This document shows positions 56,262-64,000 of a DNA stretch of 64,000 nucleotides, one piece after another. The notes under the pieces are model-generated. The model searched no databases and was not told where the DNA came from. It saw only the letters and a program-made list of their open reading frames with translations. A program made the translations under genes and the position numbers. The DNA is from Syntrophomonas wolfei subsp. methylbutyratica (GTDB lineage: Bacteria; Bacillota; Syntrophomonadia; Syntrophomonadales; Syntrophomonadaceae), in the NCBI RefSeq assembly GCF_001570625.1, contig NZ_BBQT01000006.1, positions 1-64,000 on the forward strand. The letters are read 5' to 3'. Position 1 is the stretch's first letter, and the number at the start of each line of letters is the position of its first letter.

Positions 56262-57047
56262 TTATATTACCAGGTTTTTCTTTTTGCTCAGGCTTCCCCT
56301 TAACCTAAGTATGGCCTTGGTATGCAACTGGGATATCCGTGATTCCGATAGGCTAATGGTAGCACCTATCTCCTTCAGAGTTAATCCTTCATAATAGTAT
56401 AAATAGACCACCATCTTTTCTTTATCCGGCAAACGGGAAATAGCTTTAGCCAGTAAATCCTTAACCTCATTGAATTCCACTATTTCCGATGCACTTATAC
56501 TGTTATGGTCTTCCAACAAATCCAGCATGCGTTTTTTCTTTTGCTCTCCATCTTCACCCGGCAAAAAATCATCTAAAGATATTATCGTAGTTGCAGCTAC
56601 ATCCCTTAAGAGTAGTGCGAATTCACCTGGATTCAGTCCTAACTCTTCGGCCACCTCCGCATCACTGGCTGATCGTCCCAACCTGGCTTCGACATTTATA
56701 TAGGCCTTTTCCAGTTCCTTGCTTTTCTGCCGCAGAGAAACGGGAATCCAATCCATGGAGCGCAAACCGTCTATCATTGAACCCCTTATACGAGTGATGG
56801 CATAGGTTTCAAACTTGATATTCCGTTTATGGTCAAATTTTTCAATGGCATCTATTAAACCTTCAATTCCATAAGAAATCAGCTCGTCCAATTCCACCAG
56901 CGAGGAAAGATGAATAGCCAGCCGGCTGGCTACATACTTTACCAGGTGGGCAAAATGAATTATCAGCTGGTCCCTGGCCTCTATGTCCTCATTCTCTTTT
57001 AATTGAATCCATAATGTAGCGAGATCAGGCTTCAAATCGGGTTTCAT
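56262..57047 (-). CDS. sigD: RNA polymerase sigma factor SigD/FliA (sigma-28)
   Basis: The 261-residue sigma factor directs late flagellar and chemotaxis genes. Region 2 is visible in YGIEGLIDAIEKFDHKRNIKFETYAITRIRGSMIDGLRSMDW, with region 3 next and region 4 in GLTLKEIGATISLSESRISQLHTKAILRL. Its length and order match FliA/WhiG. ATG immediately follows the cheD stop region. It follows cheD and precedes fapA as in Bacillus. Confidence 0.95.
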   Translation of the reverse strand: MKPDLKPDLATLWIQLKENEDIEARDQLIIHFAHLVKYVASRLAIHLSSLVELDELISYGIEGLIDAIEKFDHKRNIKFETYAITRIRGSMIDGLRSMDWIPVSLRQKSKELEKAYINVEARLGRSASDAEVAEELGLNPGEFALLLRDVAATTIISLDDFLPGEDGEQKKKRMLDLLEDHNSISASEIVEFNEVKDLLAKAISRLPDKEKMVVYLYYYEGLTLKEIGATISLSESRISQLHTKAILRLRGSLSKKKNLVI

Positions 57048-57533
57048 CTAAATAATTCTCTCCCCATGTCCAATGGTCTTCACCAGCAAATCTCCGGTTT
57101 CGGGATCGAAAATAATAGTGCGGCCATAGTTGCCGCCCGTATCACTGGAAAGCAGCTTGATTCTATGGAGCTGCAGGTTTTCCTTTACCGCTACGCTGTT
57201 GCGCTCTCCGATTTTCATGATGTCGCTCTCCCCGGAAAACTTGAACATCTGCGCGCCTCCCGCTATTTTAGCCAGGAGACGCGAGGCCTGGGCACCGTTT
57301 TTTTCCATTTCTCTGATGGCCAATTTTATCCCGGTATCGGCAAACTTGGCTTCGTTGCTGGCATTTTTGGCCTGACTGCTGGAGGGCAGCATTATATGGG
57401 TCAGGCTTCCCAGTTTAATAACTTTATCGTAAAGACATATACCGATACAGGACCCCAATCCAGCGGTTATCAATTTATCTGGTGCTGTAGCCATCTTATA
57501 GTCAGCCATACCGACTTGTATGATTTTGCTCAT
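57048..57533 (-). CDS. cheD: Chemoreceptor glutamine deamidase CheD
   Basis: The 161-residue deamidase acts on chemoreceptor glutamines and interacts with CheC. The catalytic Cys29 lies in AGLGSCIGICLYD, the His46 in LTHIMLPS, and a Thr in the later region AGGAQMF. GGGGTGAG precedes the ATG, which overlaps the cheC stop. Function in adaptation is known from Bacillus and Thermotoga. Confidence 0.95.
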   Translation of the reverse strand: MSKIIQVGMADYKMATAPDKLITAGLGSCIGICLYDKVIKLGSLTHIMLPSSSQAKNASNEAKFADTGIKLAIREMEKNGAQASRLLAKIAGGAQMFKFSGESDIMKIGERNSVAVKENLQLHRIKLLSSDTGGNYGRTIIFDPETGDLLVKTIGHGERII

Positions 57534-58159
57534 TATAGACTCACCCCAAGCGATGCTAGAATAACATCCAAAGAACCCGGCTCAGGCAACAGAAAGAAAT
57601 GACCTACTATTTCCTGTTCGTCCCTCTTAAACTCTGTTTCCAGGACTAAAACATGGTCAGCCACAGCTCCAAATTGAGCCAATACTGCATTCAAAATCGC
57701 CCCTGCCATATCAATACCCAGAGCCGGTACTGAAGGACGAAAGTCCAATTGGGTAAACACGGCCAGGGCGTTTAGATAGGTAGCACAGATGATATTGCCC
57801 AGTTCCATAAGAGCAGAGAAATCCATATCGGAAAGATTGGTGGGATCAGTCTTTCCCCACTCTTTTCCCATCAGCATATCCACCAGCAAACAGGCTTTGT
57901 CCACCGGGAGGAGAAAGAGAATGCTGGCAGGAGCGGAGCCGGTGGCAACCAGGAAAAGACCGACTACATGAAGGTCAGCTCCGCCTACCAGAGCAGGCAC
58001 CTCGGCAAAAGGCAAAATATTGACCTGGGGGACATTCATGTCTATCTTGGCATTTAGCAACTGAGCCAGGGCTGTAGCCGCATTTCCCGAGCCAATATTG
58101 CCAATCTCCCTGAGAATATCCAGCTGCATACCGGAAAGCTCACTGAAATCGTATACCAA
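57533..58159 (-). CDS. cheC: CheY-P phosphatase CheC
   Basis: The 208-residue protein contains two copies of the phosphatase motif: DILREIGNIGSGNAATALAQ and SALMELGNIICATYLNALAV, each with the D/S-x3-E-x2-N pattern followed by a Pro. Both sites look intact, as in Bacillus CheC. Start TTG has AGGTGA six bases upstream. It is translationally linked with cheD. Confidence 0.94.
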   Translation of the reverse strand: MVYDFSELSGMQLDILREIGNIGSGNAATALAQLLNAKIDMNVPQVNILPFAEVPALVGGADLHVVGLFLVATGSAPASILFLLPVDKACLLVDMLMGKEWGKTDPTNLSDMDFSALMELGNIICATYLNALAVFTQLDFRPSVPALGIDMAGAILNAVLAQFGAVADHVLVLETEFKRDEQEIVGHFFLLPEPGSLDVILASLGVSL

Positions 58160-58230
58160 TTATCTTCACCTAACTCCCTTTATTGATTACTCTGTCAACA
58201 TATGAATACTACTTTCATATGGCAAATCCT

Positions 58231-58695
58231 TTATTCGATAATCTTTTGCAAATCCAGCAAAAGAAACAGTCTATTATCTACCCGGGCAATTCCCTTGATA
58301 AAATCCGAACTCATTGAACTATAGACCTTATCCGTTTCTTCTATATTATTACTGTTCAAGGCTAGAACCTCAGACACTTCATCTACAATAATTCCCGCTT
58401 TAAAATCATCAAAGTGAAAGACCACAATGCGTTTATCCTCTTCTTCCCCGGCAGATTCAATATTGAAACGCCGGTGCAGGTTAATTATAGGAACAATGTT
58501 GCCCCTGAGGTTTACCACCCCTTCAATATGCCTGGCGCTCCGGGGTACTCTGGTAATACTTAAAAGGCGGACAATCTCCTGTACATGCAAAATATCTACG
58601 GCATATTCTTCTTTTCCCAGCCGGAAAGCCACTACCTGGATACCATCATCGCCACTCAATTCTTCTTCACCTGGCAGATTTACCATCTTATCCAC
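58231..58695 (-). CDS. cheW: Chemotaxis adaptor CheW
   Basis: The 154-residue adaptor couples chemoreceptors to CheA. The CheW fold is clear from VAFRLGKEEYAVDILHVQEIVRL, ITRVPRSARHIEGVVNLRGNIVPIINL and the end KGIARVDNRLFLLLDLQKII. GTG start with GGAGG upstream. It lies just after cheA by 15 bases. Confidence 0.96.
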   Translation of the reverse strand: MDKMVNLPGEEELSGDDGIQVVAFRLGKEEYAVDILHVQEIVRLLSITRVPRSARHIEGVVNLRGNIVPIINLHRRFNIESAGEEEDKRIVVFHFDDFKAGIIVDEVSEVLALNSNNIEETDKVYSSMSSDFIKGIARVDNRLFLLLDLQKIIE

Positions 58696-58710
58696 GATTT
58701 ACACCTCCGA

Positions 58711-60747
58711 TTAAAAAAGGGTGGCTACATCGATGATGAGCCTTACGAAACCATCACCAGCCACAATTGCTCCTGCAATGCCGGGTATGCCGGCTAGCAT
58801 TTTACCCAGGGATTTGATTACTATTTCCTGCTGTCCTATCAGGGTATCAACCACCAGGCCGATTTGCCGTTCTCCTTTACGTACTATTACCACATACATT
58901 TCATCTTCGTTGGCAGCTGCTTCACCTGGTATTTCCAAAAGGCTGGCCAGCCGGAATAATGGCAATACATTTCCTCTGAGTACGATGACTTCCTGGTTTT
59001 GTACCATTTTAATGTCTTCATTATTAATCATAGTGGTTTCATCCACTGAACCCAGAGGTATGGCATAGATTTCATCACGAACGGAAATCATCAAGGCTTG
59101 AATAATGGCCAGAGTTAAGGGCAATTTAATCCTGAACCGGGTTCCCTGATCCGGCCGGGAATCAACAAATATTTCCCCGGAGAGAGACTCCATCTTAGTT
59201 TTTACTACATCGAGCCCCACTCCTCGCCCTGAAACATCGGTAATATTCTCGGTGGTGCTAAAGCCCGGATTAAAGAGGATTTGAATAGCCTCCTCGGGGC
59301 TCATCACTTCCGCTTCTTTGGTGCTTAGAATTCCTTTTTCCACCGCTTTTCCCAGTGTTCTTTTGATATTAATTCCCGCCCCGTCATCTTCGACCTCAAT
59401 ATATACGTTGTTTCCCTCATGCCGGGCGCGCAGAATTACGGTGGCTTTCTGCGGCTTTCCTCTTTTCAAGCGATCTTGAGGCGACTCAATACCATGGTCA
59501 ACGGCATTTCTCAACAGGTGCACCAGAGGATCCCCGATTTCATCAATAACGGTACGATCCAGTTCCGTTTCTTTGCCCTCGATGAGAAAATCGACTTCTT
59601 TATTCAACTCCTTGGCCAGGTCTCTTACCATCCGGGGAAAACGGTTAAATACCTGTTCAACCGGAACCATACGTACTTTCATGACCACTGACTGGAGATC
59701 ACCGCTAATCCGGTCAATCTGTTCAATGGTCTCATTGAGCTCATCGATTTTGCTGCTCGCTCCGATTTGTTCCAGGCGTCCCTTGTGCATAACCAGTTCG
59801 CCTACCAAATTCATCAATATGTCCAATCGATCAATGTCAACCCGGACGGTCTGTTTGACTTTGTGCCCTTTTGGCATTTCCTTGCTTTCCTTAACCGCGT
59901 CCTGACTATCGCCGAGTAGATCATCGTTGGTCTCTGTTCGATTGCCTGGGCTCAATGAAGCCAGGTCGATTTCTTTGATTTCCCTTACTTTGATTTCAGA
60001 AATAGCATTAACACGCTTTTCCAATTCCTTAATGGGTGAAGCAGTAATTACCAGCAGTTCGATTTCCTCCTCAAAATTTCCTTCTTCAAGGTCCGAGGCC
60101 GGAGGTTGAGATTTTATGATTTCGCTATCTTCTTCCAGGGCTTTAAAAACCATAAAAGCACGAACTGATTTCATTAAACAACCGGGATCCACGCAGAGTC
60201 TAATATATATACTGGAAAAATTCCTGCTGGCGGCTTCGCGCATAACTGTCATATCATACTGGTTAAACTCAAATGATGAAATATTAGAATGCGCCGGAAT
60301 AAGGATTTCCTCCCCCTTTAAGTCTTGCCCGTTGCCAGCTGTAGGAGCTGCCATCTGCAAACCACCGCTCTTTATACCTTCCAGAATCATCAACAACTCA
60401 CTGTTATCTATCTTTCCGGAACCATTGGATTCAATCCGCTCAATAATTAGCTGGAGCCGGTCGAAACATTGGAATAGAATATCCACCACCTGGGGATTTG
60501 TCTCCAAAAGTCCTTCTTTCAAATCAGACAGAATATTTTCCATGTGGTGAGTCAGGTCAGCCAAATCTTCAAAACCCATAGTTGAAGACATGCCTTTAAG
60601 AGTATGGGCGGCTCGAAATATTTCGTTCAAAGCCGCAATATCACCGGGGTTTTTCTCCCAGTCCAGTAGCTTTTGGTTCAGGCTCTCCAAATGCTCTTTG
60701 CTCTCCTCCAAAAAAACGTCCAGATACTGGGACATGTCCTTCTTCAT
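58711..60747 (-). CDS. cheA: Chemotaxis histidine kinase CheA
   Basis: The 678-residue kinase has domains in order: HPt P1 with phosphorylated His48 in AAHTLKGMSSTMG, a CheY-binding P2-like part (about 170-260), a P3 dimer helix pair, a P4 kinase domain (NAVDHGIESP, DDGAGIN, GFSTTENITDVSGRGVGLDV) and a P5 CheW-like domain. ATG at 60747 (KKDMSQYLDVFLEE) has GGAGG eight bases upstream; the frame is open to 60789. No cheY gene is seen in the window. Confidence 0.96.
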   Translation of the reverse strand: MKKDMSQYLDVFLEESKEHLESLNQKLLDWEKNPGDIAALNEIFRAAHTLKGMSSTMGFEDLADLTHHMENILSDLKEGLLETNPQVVDILFQCFDRLQLIIERIESNGSGKIDNSELLMILEGIKSGGLQMAAPTAGNGQDLKGEEILIPAHSNISSFEFNQYDMTVMREAASRNFSSIYIRLCVDPGCLMKSVRAFMVFKALEEDSEIIKSQPPASDLEEGNFEEEIELLVITASPIKELEKRVNAISEIKVREIKEIDLASLSPGNRTETNDDLLGDSQDAVKESKEMPKGHKVKQTVRVDIDRLDILMNLVGELVMHKGRLEQIGASSKIDELNETIEQIDRISGDLQSVVMKVRMVPVEQVFNRFPRMVRDLAKELNKEVDFLIEGKETELDRTVIDEIGDPLVHLLRNAVDHGIESPQDRLKRGKPQKATVILRARHEGNNVYIEVEDDGAGINIKRTLGKAVEKGILSTKEAEVMSPEEAIQILFNPGFSTTENITDVSGRGVGLDVVKTKMESLSGEIFVDSRPDQGTRFRIKLPLTLAIIQALMISVRDEIYAIPLGSVDETTMINNEDIKMVQNQEVIVLRGNVLPLFRLASLLEIPGEAAANEDEMYVVIVRKGERQIGLVVDTLIGQQEIVIKSLGKMLAGIPGIAGAIVAGDGFVRLIIDVATLF

Positions 60748-60793
60748 CTCAACCACCTCCATTAAGAAATAGCTTACCAATACGGCCAAGCAA

Positions 60794-61852
60794 TTACAGC
60801 ATACTTAATACTTCCTCAGTAATTTCTGAAAGGGGAACAATCTTATCCACCAAACCTGTTTCAATTGCCGCTTTGGGCATACCATATACAACACAAGTTG
60901 ATTGATGTTCCGCAATAATCTTTCCTTTTTTCTCCTTTATAAGCGGCAACGCTGCGCTCCCATCATTACCCATACCCGTCAAAATAACACATACTATATG
61001 GGACCAGAATTGCTCAGTTACCGACTTCAACATAATATCAGCCGCCGGGCGCAATCCTCCCCGGGGTTTTGATTGATCCAGCTCTATATAAAGTTCATTC
61101 TCAGCTCCCTTTAAGCGAGATTGGGCTTTTAAATGGTAATCGCCGGGGGCTATATAAACGCAACCTGGCAACACTTTTTCTCCTTGTTCGGCCTCTTTAA
61201 CTTTGAGTTCAGACAATGAATCCAGTCTTTCCGCCAGCGTTCCGGTAAAACCTGGCGGCATATGTTGCACTACCAAAACGGCGGCATCAATACCCGCCGG
61301 AAAACGCGGTATGACCTGATGCAGGGCTTTGGGCCCCCCGGTAGAGGCAGCGATTACCACCAGTTTATTTAGCCTTCCCCCCTCATCCGGCAACGATTTT
61401 TTGGTTTTCAAGGCCGGGGCAGGAGGGCTTTGGTATAGTTGAAGTTTTCTATTGCTATTTGCCGCCACCTTGAGCTTTTCAATAAACTCCTCTTTAATGT
61501 TGCCTATATCCAGGGATATCTGCCCTGATGGCTTGAGGATAAAATCAACCGCACCCAGCTGCAAGGCCTTTAAAGTCTGCTCCGTTTCTTTGCTGTTCAA
61601 ACCGCTGAACATTATTACCGGAAGAGGTTGGGACTCCATTATCCGGCGCAGAGTTGACAAGCCATCAAGAACCGGCATTTCCATATCCATGACAACTAGA
61701 TCCGGTTGCAGTTCTTTAATCTTCTCCAGGGCCTCCTGCCCATTACCGGCTTTGCCCACTACCTCAAACTCATCATCGCTATTTATCATATCAGCAATCA
61801 TCTTGCGCATTAAGGCGGAGTCATCGACCACCAGCACCCTGTTCCTGGGCAT
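60794..61852 (-). CDS. cheB: Chemoreceptor methylesterase/deamidase CheB
   Basis: The 352-residue response regulator has a receiver domain (Asp10/Asp11 and phosphorylated Asp56 in VVMDMEMPVLDG) and a methylesterase domain with active Ser in IAASTGGPKAL, His in VVQHMPPGFTG and Asp in ILTGMGNDGSAAL. GAGGAGG lies before the ATG. It precedes cheA and follows the PilZ gene. Confidence 0.96.
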   Translation of the reverse strand: MPRNRVLVVDDSALMRKMIADMINSDDEFEVVGKAGNGQEALEKIKELQPDLVVMDMEMPVLDGLSTLRRIMESQPLPVIMFSGLNSKETEQTLKALQLGAVDFILKPSGQISLDIGNIKEEFIEKLKVAANSNRKLQLYQSPPAPALKTKKSLPDEGGRLNKLVVIAASTGGPKALHQVIPRFPAGIDAAVLVVQHMPPGFTGTLAERLDSLSELKVKEAEQGEKVLPGCVYIAPGDYHLKAQSRLKGAENELYIELDQSKPRGGLRPAADIMLKSVTEQFWSHIVCVILTGMGNDGSAALPLIKEKKGKIIAEHQSTCVVYGMPKAAIETGLVDKIVPLSEITEEVLSML

Positions 61853-61865
61853 ATGACAGCCTCCT

Positions 61866-62528
61866 CTATTCTGTTACTCCTTTTCTAAGCCAATCACGTT
61901 GTTTATCAAAAATAAACCTGAATATCCGGTCCCGCTGCCCTTCGTTAATATCGTCATATTCAATGGCATATTTATTGTTGCTTCCTTCTTCACTGGCTTT
62001 GTCCAGTATCCTTACTACATGTGCCTGGCAAAATATTGAATCATTATCCGGTAATTTAATTTCGACTTCTATCTTTTGATCCTTCTCCATATCCTGAGAA
62101 GACAATAGAAGCATACCCCCGGCACTGATATCGCCGGTAACTCCTTGCAGCAACTCCCCTTTCTCCCCATCAGCCAATAGCAACCTGAAGGCTACGGGAA
62201 TAGCCACACTAATACGGACATAGGTCCTTTTTTGGTTAATAGCTGTTAAATTCTCCGGTTTATTAACTATTAATACCGGAATATGCCCCCTCCTGCGGGC
62301 AGTAATAACTGTAGAGGCAGCAAACATAGTTTTCTTATAGCGCAAAATAATTCTAATCTTTTGACCAACCCTCATGGTGATATACACACCTTTGCGCATG
62401 GGCATGGAAATATACCAGTAGTTATCATTTATCTCTTCCAGGCGACTGGGCAGGTATTCCTTTTCATTATTATTTTTTTCCATTTCAATTTCCAGCAGGT
62501 GATTAACCTTGATAAGATTCGCTTTCAT
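61866..62528 (-). CDS. PilZ-domain protein (YcgR-like flagellar brake)
   Basis: The 220-residue cytosolic protein has an N-terminal YcgR_N-like domain (YWYISMPMRKGVYITMRVGQKIRI) and a C-terminal PilZ domain with RTYVR (the RxxxR of c-di-GMP binding) and DISAGGMLLLS (D/NxSxxG). It probably adjusts motility in response to cyclic di-GMP. It lies between flhG and cheB in the flagellar cluster. Ligand binding has not been shown. Confidence 0.9.
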   Translation of the reverse strand: MKANLIKVNHLLEIEMEKNNNEKEYLPSRLEEINDNYWYISMPMRKGVYITMRVGQKIRIILRYKKTMFAASTVITARRRGHIPVLIVNKPENLTAINQKRTYVRISVAIPVAFRLLLADGEKGELLQGVTGDISAGGMLLLSSQDMEKDQKIEVEIKLPDNDSIFCQAHVVRILDKASEEGSNNKYAIEYDDINEGQRDRIFRFIFDKQRDWLRKGVTE

Positions 62529-62547
62529 TGATTAGTTCTCCCTTATA

Positions 62548-63450
62548 TCACTTAACCAAACCGGCAACTTTCTCAATAAAATATCTTATTCCCCCACGTT
62601 TTGCTTCCAGGCCCGGGCTTTTATGCCCACTGGCTTCAATCAGGCGATCAGCAATAGTGTTGATATTCCTGGTAGCGGTACTGCGGGGGTAGATCTGGAC
62701 AAAAGCCTTCTGACGCCTGATCCCTTCTCCAATTAAGGATTCATTTACAATATGACCCAGAGGTTTAATCTCACAGGAGAGGAATTTTTGACAGACCAGT
62801 TTAAATTTTTCCGCCACCATTATACCTTCCGAATCATTGGCTACCTTATTGACTACCAGGTATATGTTTCCGATGAAGGAATTTTTAGCTGCATTTTTTA
62901 CTAAACTATATGCATCAGTTATGGCCGTTGGTTCCGGAGTAGTTATAACGATTATATCTTCGGCGGCCAGGAGAAAGTTTATAACCGTCTTGGAGATACC
63001 GGCACCGGTATCGATAATCATATAGTCATATGCACCATCCAGCTTGCGCAATTCTACCAGTATTCTTTTAAGTTCTGTATCCTTAAGATTGGCCAGTTCA
63101 CTTATGCCTGATCCTCCTGGAATGATTTTTAAACCCTCAGGACCAAATATGGTGATATCCTCCATAGTCTTCTTTTCTTGCAGCAAGTGGTAGATATTGT
63201 ATTTTGAAACCAGGCCCAGCATAACATCAAGATTAGCCAGGCCCATATCGGCATCCATCAGTATGATCTTCATGCCCCGGGTGCAAAGATTGATACTCAG
63301 GTTGAGCGCCAGGGTACTTTTCCCCACTCCGCCTTTGCCGCTGCTAATCACTACTACCCGGCTATGTCTCAAGTCCCGTCTTATCTCCGCCTCTATTTCC
63401 TGTTTCAGGTTTAAGGCCATTTCTCTCAATCTATCCGCCTGGTCTCTCAT
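62548..63450 (-). CDS. flhG: Flagellar number regulator FlhG (MinD-like ATPase)
   Basis: The 300-residue ParA/MinD-like ATPase has a deviant Walker A GKGGVGKS (38-45), Walker B DADMGLANLDVML, and ITTPEPTAITDAYSLVKN; the C-terminus is amphipathic. With FlhF it controls flagellar placement and number. ATG overlaps the flhF stop by four bases (ATGA), with GGGGGAG upstream. Confidence 0.94.
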   Translation of the reverse strand: MRDQADRLREMALNLKQEIEAEIRRDLRHSRVVVISSGKGGVGKSTLALNLSINLCTRGMKIILMDADMGLANLDVMLGLVSKYNIYHLLQEKKTMEDITIFGPEGLKIIPGGSGISELANLKDTELKRILVELRKLDGAYDYMIIDTGAGISKTVINFLLAAEDIIVITTPEPTAITDAYSLVKNAAKNSFIGNIYLVVNKVANDSEGIMVAEKFKLVCQKFLSCEIKPLGHIVNESLIGEGIRRQKAFVQIYPRSTATRNINTIADRLIEASGHKSPGLEAKRGGIRYFIEKVAGLVK

Positions 63451-64000
63451 ATTGCTCCCCCTTCCCTGAGCAACGCTCGCGCCAGTTCAAGGGTATCAGG
63501 CACCTCAATATCATCGGGAACACTTTGCCCCGTAGTTAAATAGGCAATAGGCTTGCGAATATGATAAACAGTATTTAGGATTCTCCCGTAATTGCAACTT
63601 TCGTCCAGCTTGGTAAAAATAATTTTATCCACACCAATAAGATTAAACTGCTGGTAAATATTGATTAAATCACTGCTGTCAGTGGTAACGCTCAATACCA
63701 AGATTATTTCGTCAGGATTTGCGGCCTCAATAAAGTCCTGCAATTCCTCCATATGTTCGTCTTTATAGGGACTGCGCCCCGCCGTATCCACAAAAATAAT
63801 GTCTTTTTCTTGATACTGTTTAATGGCTTCTCCCAGGTCCTGGGGATTAAATACTACACTTATGGGTATACCGATTATTTCAGCAAAGGTTCTAAGCTGC
63901 TGAGCGGCTGAAACACGATAGGTATCCAGCGTAATCAAGGCTACCTCCTTGCCTTCCAAAAAGCTCATATTGGCGGCTAATTTGGCTATGGTTGTGGTCT
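63447..64000 (-). CDS. flhF: Flagellar biosynthesis GTPase FlhF (partial, runs off the window)
   Basis: The frame is open to the right edge, so only the C-terminal part is visible. The SRP-type GTPase fold is clear: TTTIAKLAANMSFLEGKEVA, continuing from a P-loop just beyond the edge, DTYRVSAAQQLRTFAE, VDTAGRSPYKDEHM, TKLDE, and a typical C-terminus. FlhF recruits or sites the flagellar base with FlhG. Confidence 0.92.
   Translation of the reverse strand, partial: TTTIAKLAANMSFLEGKEVALITLDTYRVSAAQQLRTFAEIIGIPISVVFNPQDLGEAIKQYQEKDIIFVDTAGRSPYKDEHMEELQDFIEAANPDEIILVLSVTTDSSDLINIYQQFNLIGVDKIIFTKLDESCNYGRILNTVYHIRKPIAYLTTGQSVPDDIEVPDTLELARALLREGGAI

Overview
The window looks like the chromosome of a spore-forming, flagellated low-GC Gram-positive bacterium of the Clostridia. 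Protein style, the sporulation genes (yunB, an alpha/beta SASP, ylxY, ymxH, dacF) and the repeat content suggest Syntrophomonas or a close relative; that assignment is inference. No rRNA or tRNA gene lies fully inside. The left edge carries a strong leftward promoter and a boxA-like leader that probably belongs to an rRNA operon beyond base 1.

Layout. 1-20.9 kb is a mixed region: yunB, gltX, an alpha/beta hydrolase and a small zinc-ribbon protein, a chemoreceptor, a Lon-family protease with a coupled lipoprotein, a metallo-hydrolase, azlCD, a class A penicillin-binding protein, a PhoU-like protein, a radical SAM protein, a SASP gene, an mgtC-like gene, guaB and trkAH. From 20.95 kb to the right edge every gene is on the minus strand. 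Read 5' to 3' this is one supercluster: flhF-flhG-pilZ-cheB-cheA-cheW-cheC-cheD-sigD-fapA-(unknown)-(swrB-position protein)-rpsB-tsf-pyrH-frr-uppS-cdsA-ytvI-like-dxr-rseP-ispG-proS-mgtC-polC-rimP-nusA-rnpM-ylxQ-infB-rbfA-nrnA-truB-ribF-rpsO-pnp-vanW-ylxY-dacF-mpp-dut-ymxH. This closely matches the Bacillus subtilis flhF-to-ymxH order, with extra genes (ispG, ytvI-like, vanW, dacF, dut, mgtC) and no ylxP. It joins motility signalling, translation, lipid and isoprenoid synthesis, replication and RNA decay.

The most unusual content is repetitive DNA between the genes. (1) A MITE-like element of about 250-320 bp occurs as five or six near-complete copies and two remnants. Its ends are inverted (GATTCYACTGCAAAAA-like); two copies have perfect 7-bp target duplications and one has 6 bp. 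Three copies carry a 48-54 bp module with predicted UUCG hairpins at different internal positions. (2) Heptanucleotide tandem arrays (CCGTCTT/CCGCCCT/CCGCCTT) include a 23-unit array starting one base after the polC stop; others abut or overlap the dxr and guaB stops. (3) Short palindromes with a GTGTCAAGG...CCTTGACAC core occur three times. Several of these interrupt otherwise tightly packed operons.

Protein-level oddities: PolC appears to lack the proofreading exonuclease domain normally inserted in its PHP domain. A membrane-anchored protein at the swrB position carries an IF-2 N-terminal-like domain. The Lon-family protease has its conserved N-terminus encoded upstream of any ATG, GTG or TTG. 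Two ribosome-binding sites are tandemly duplicated.
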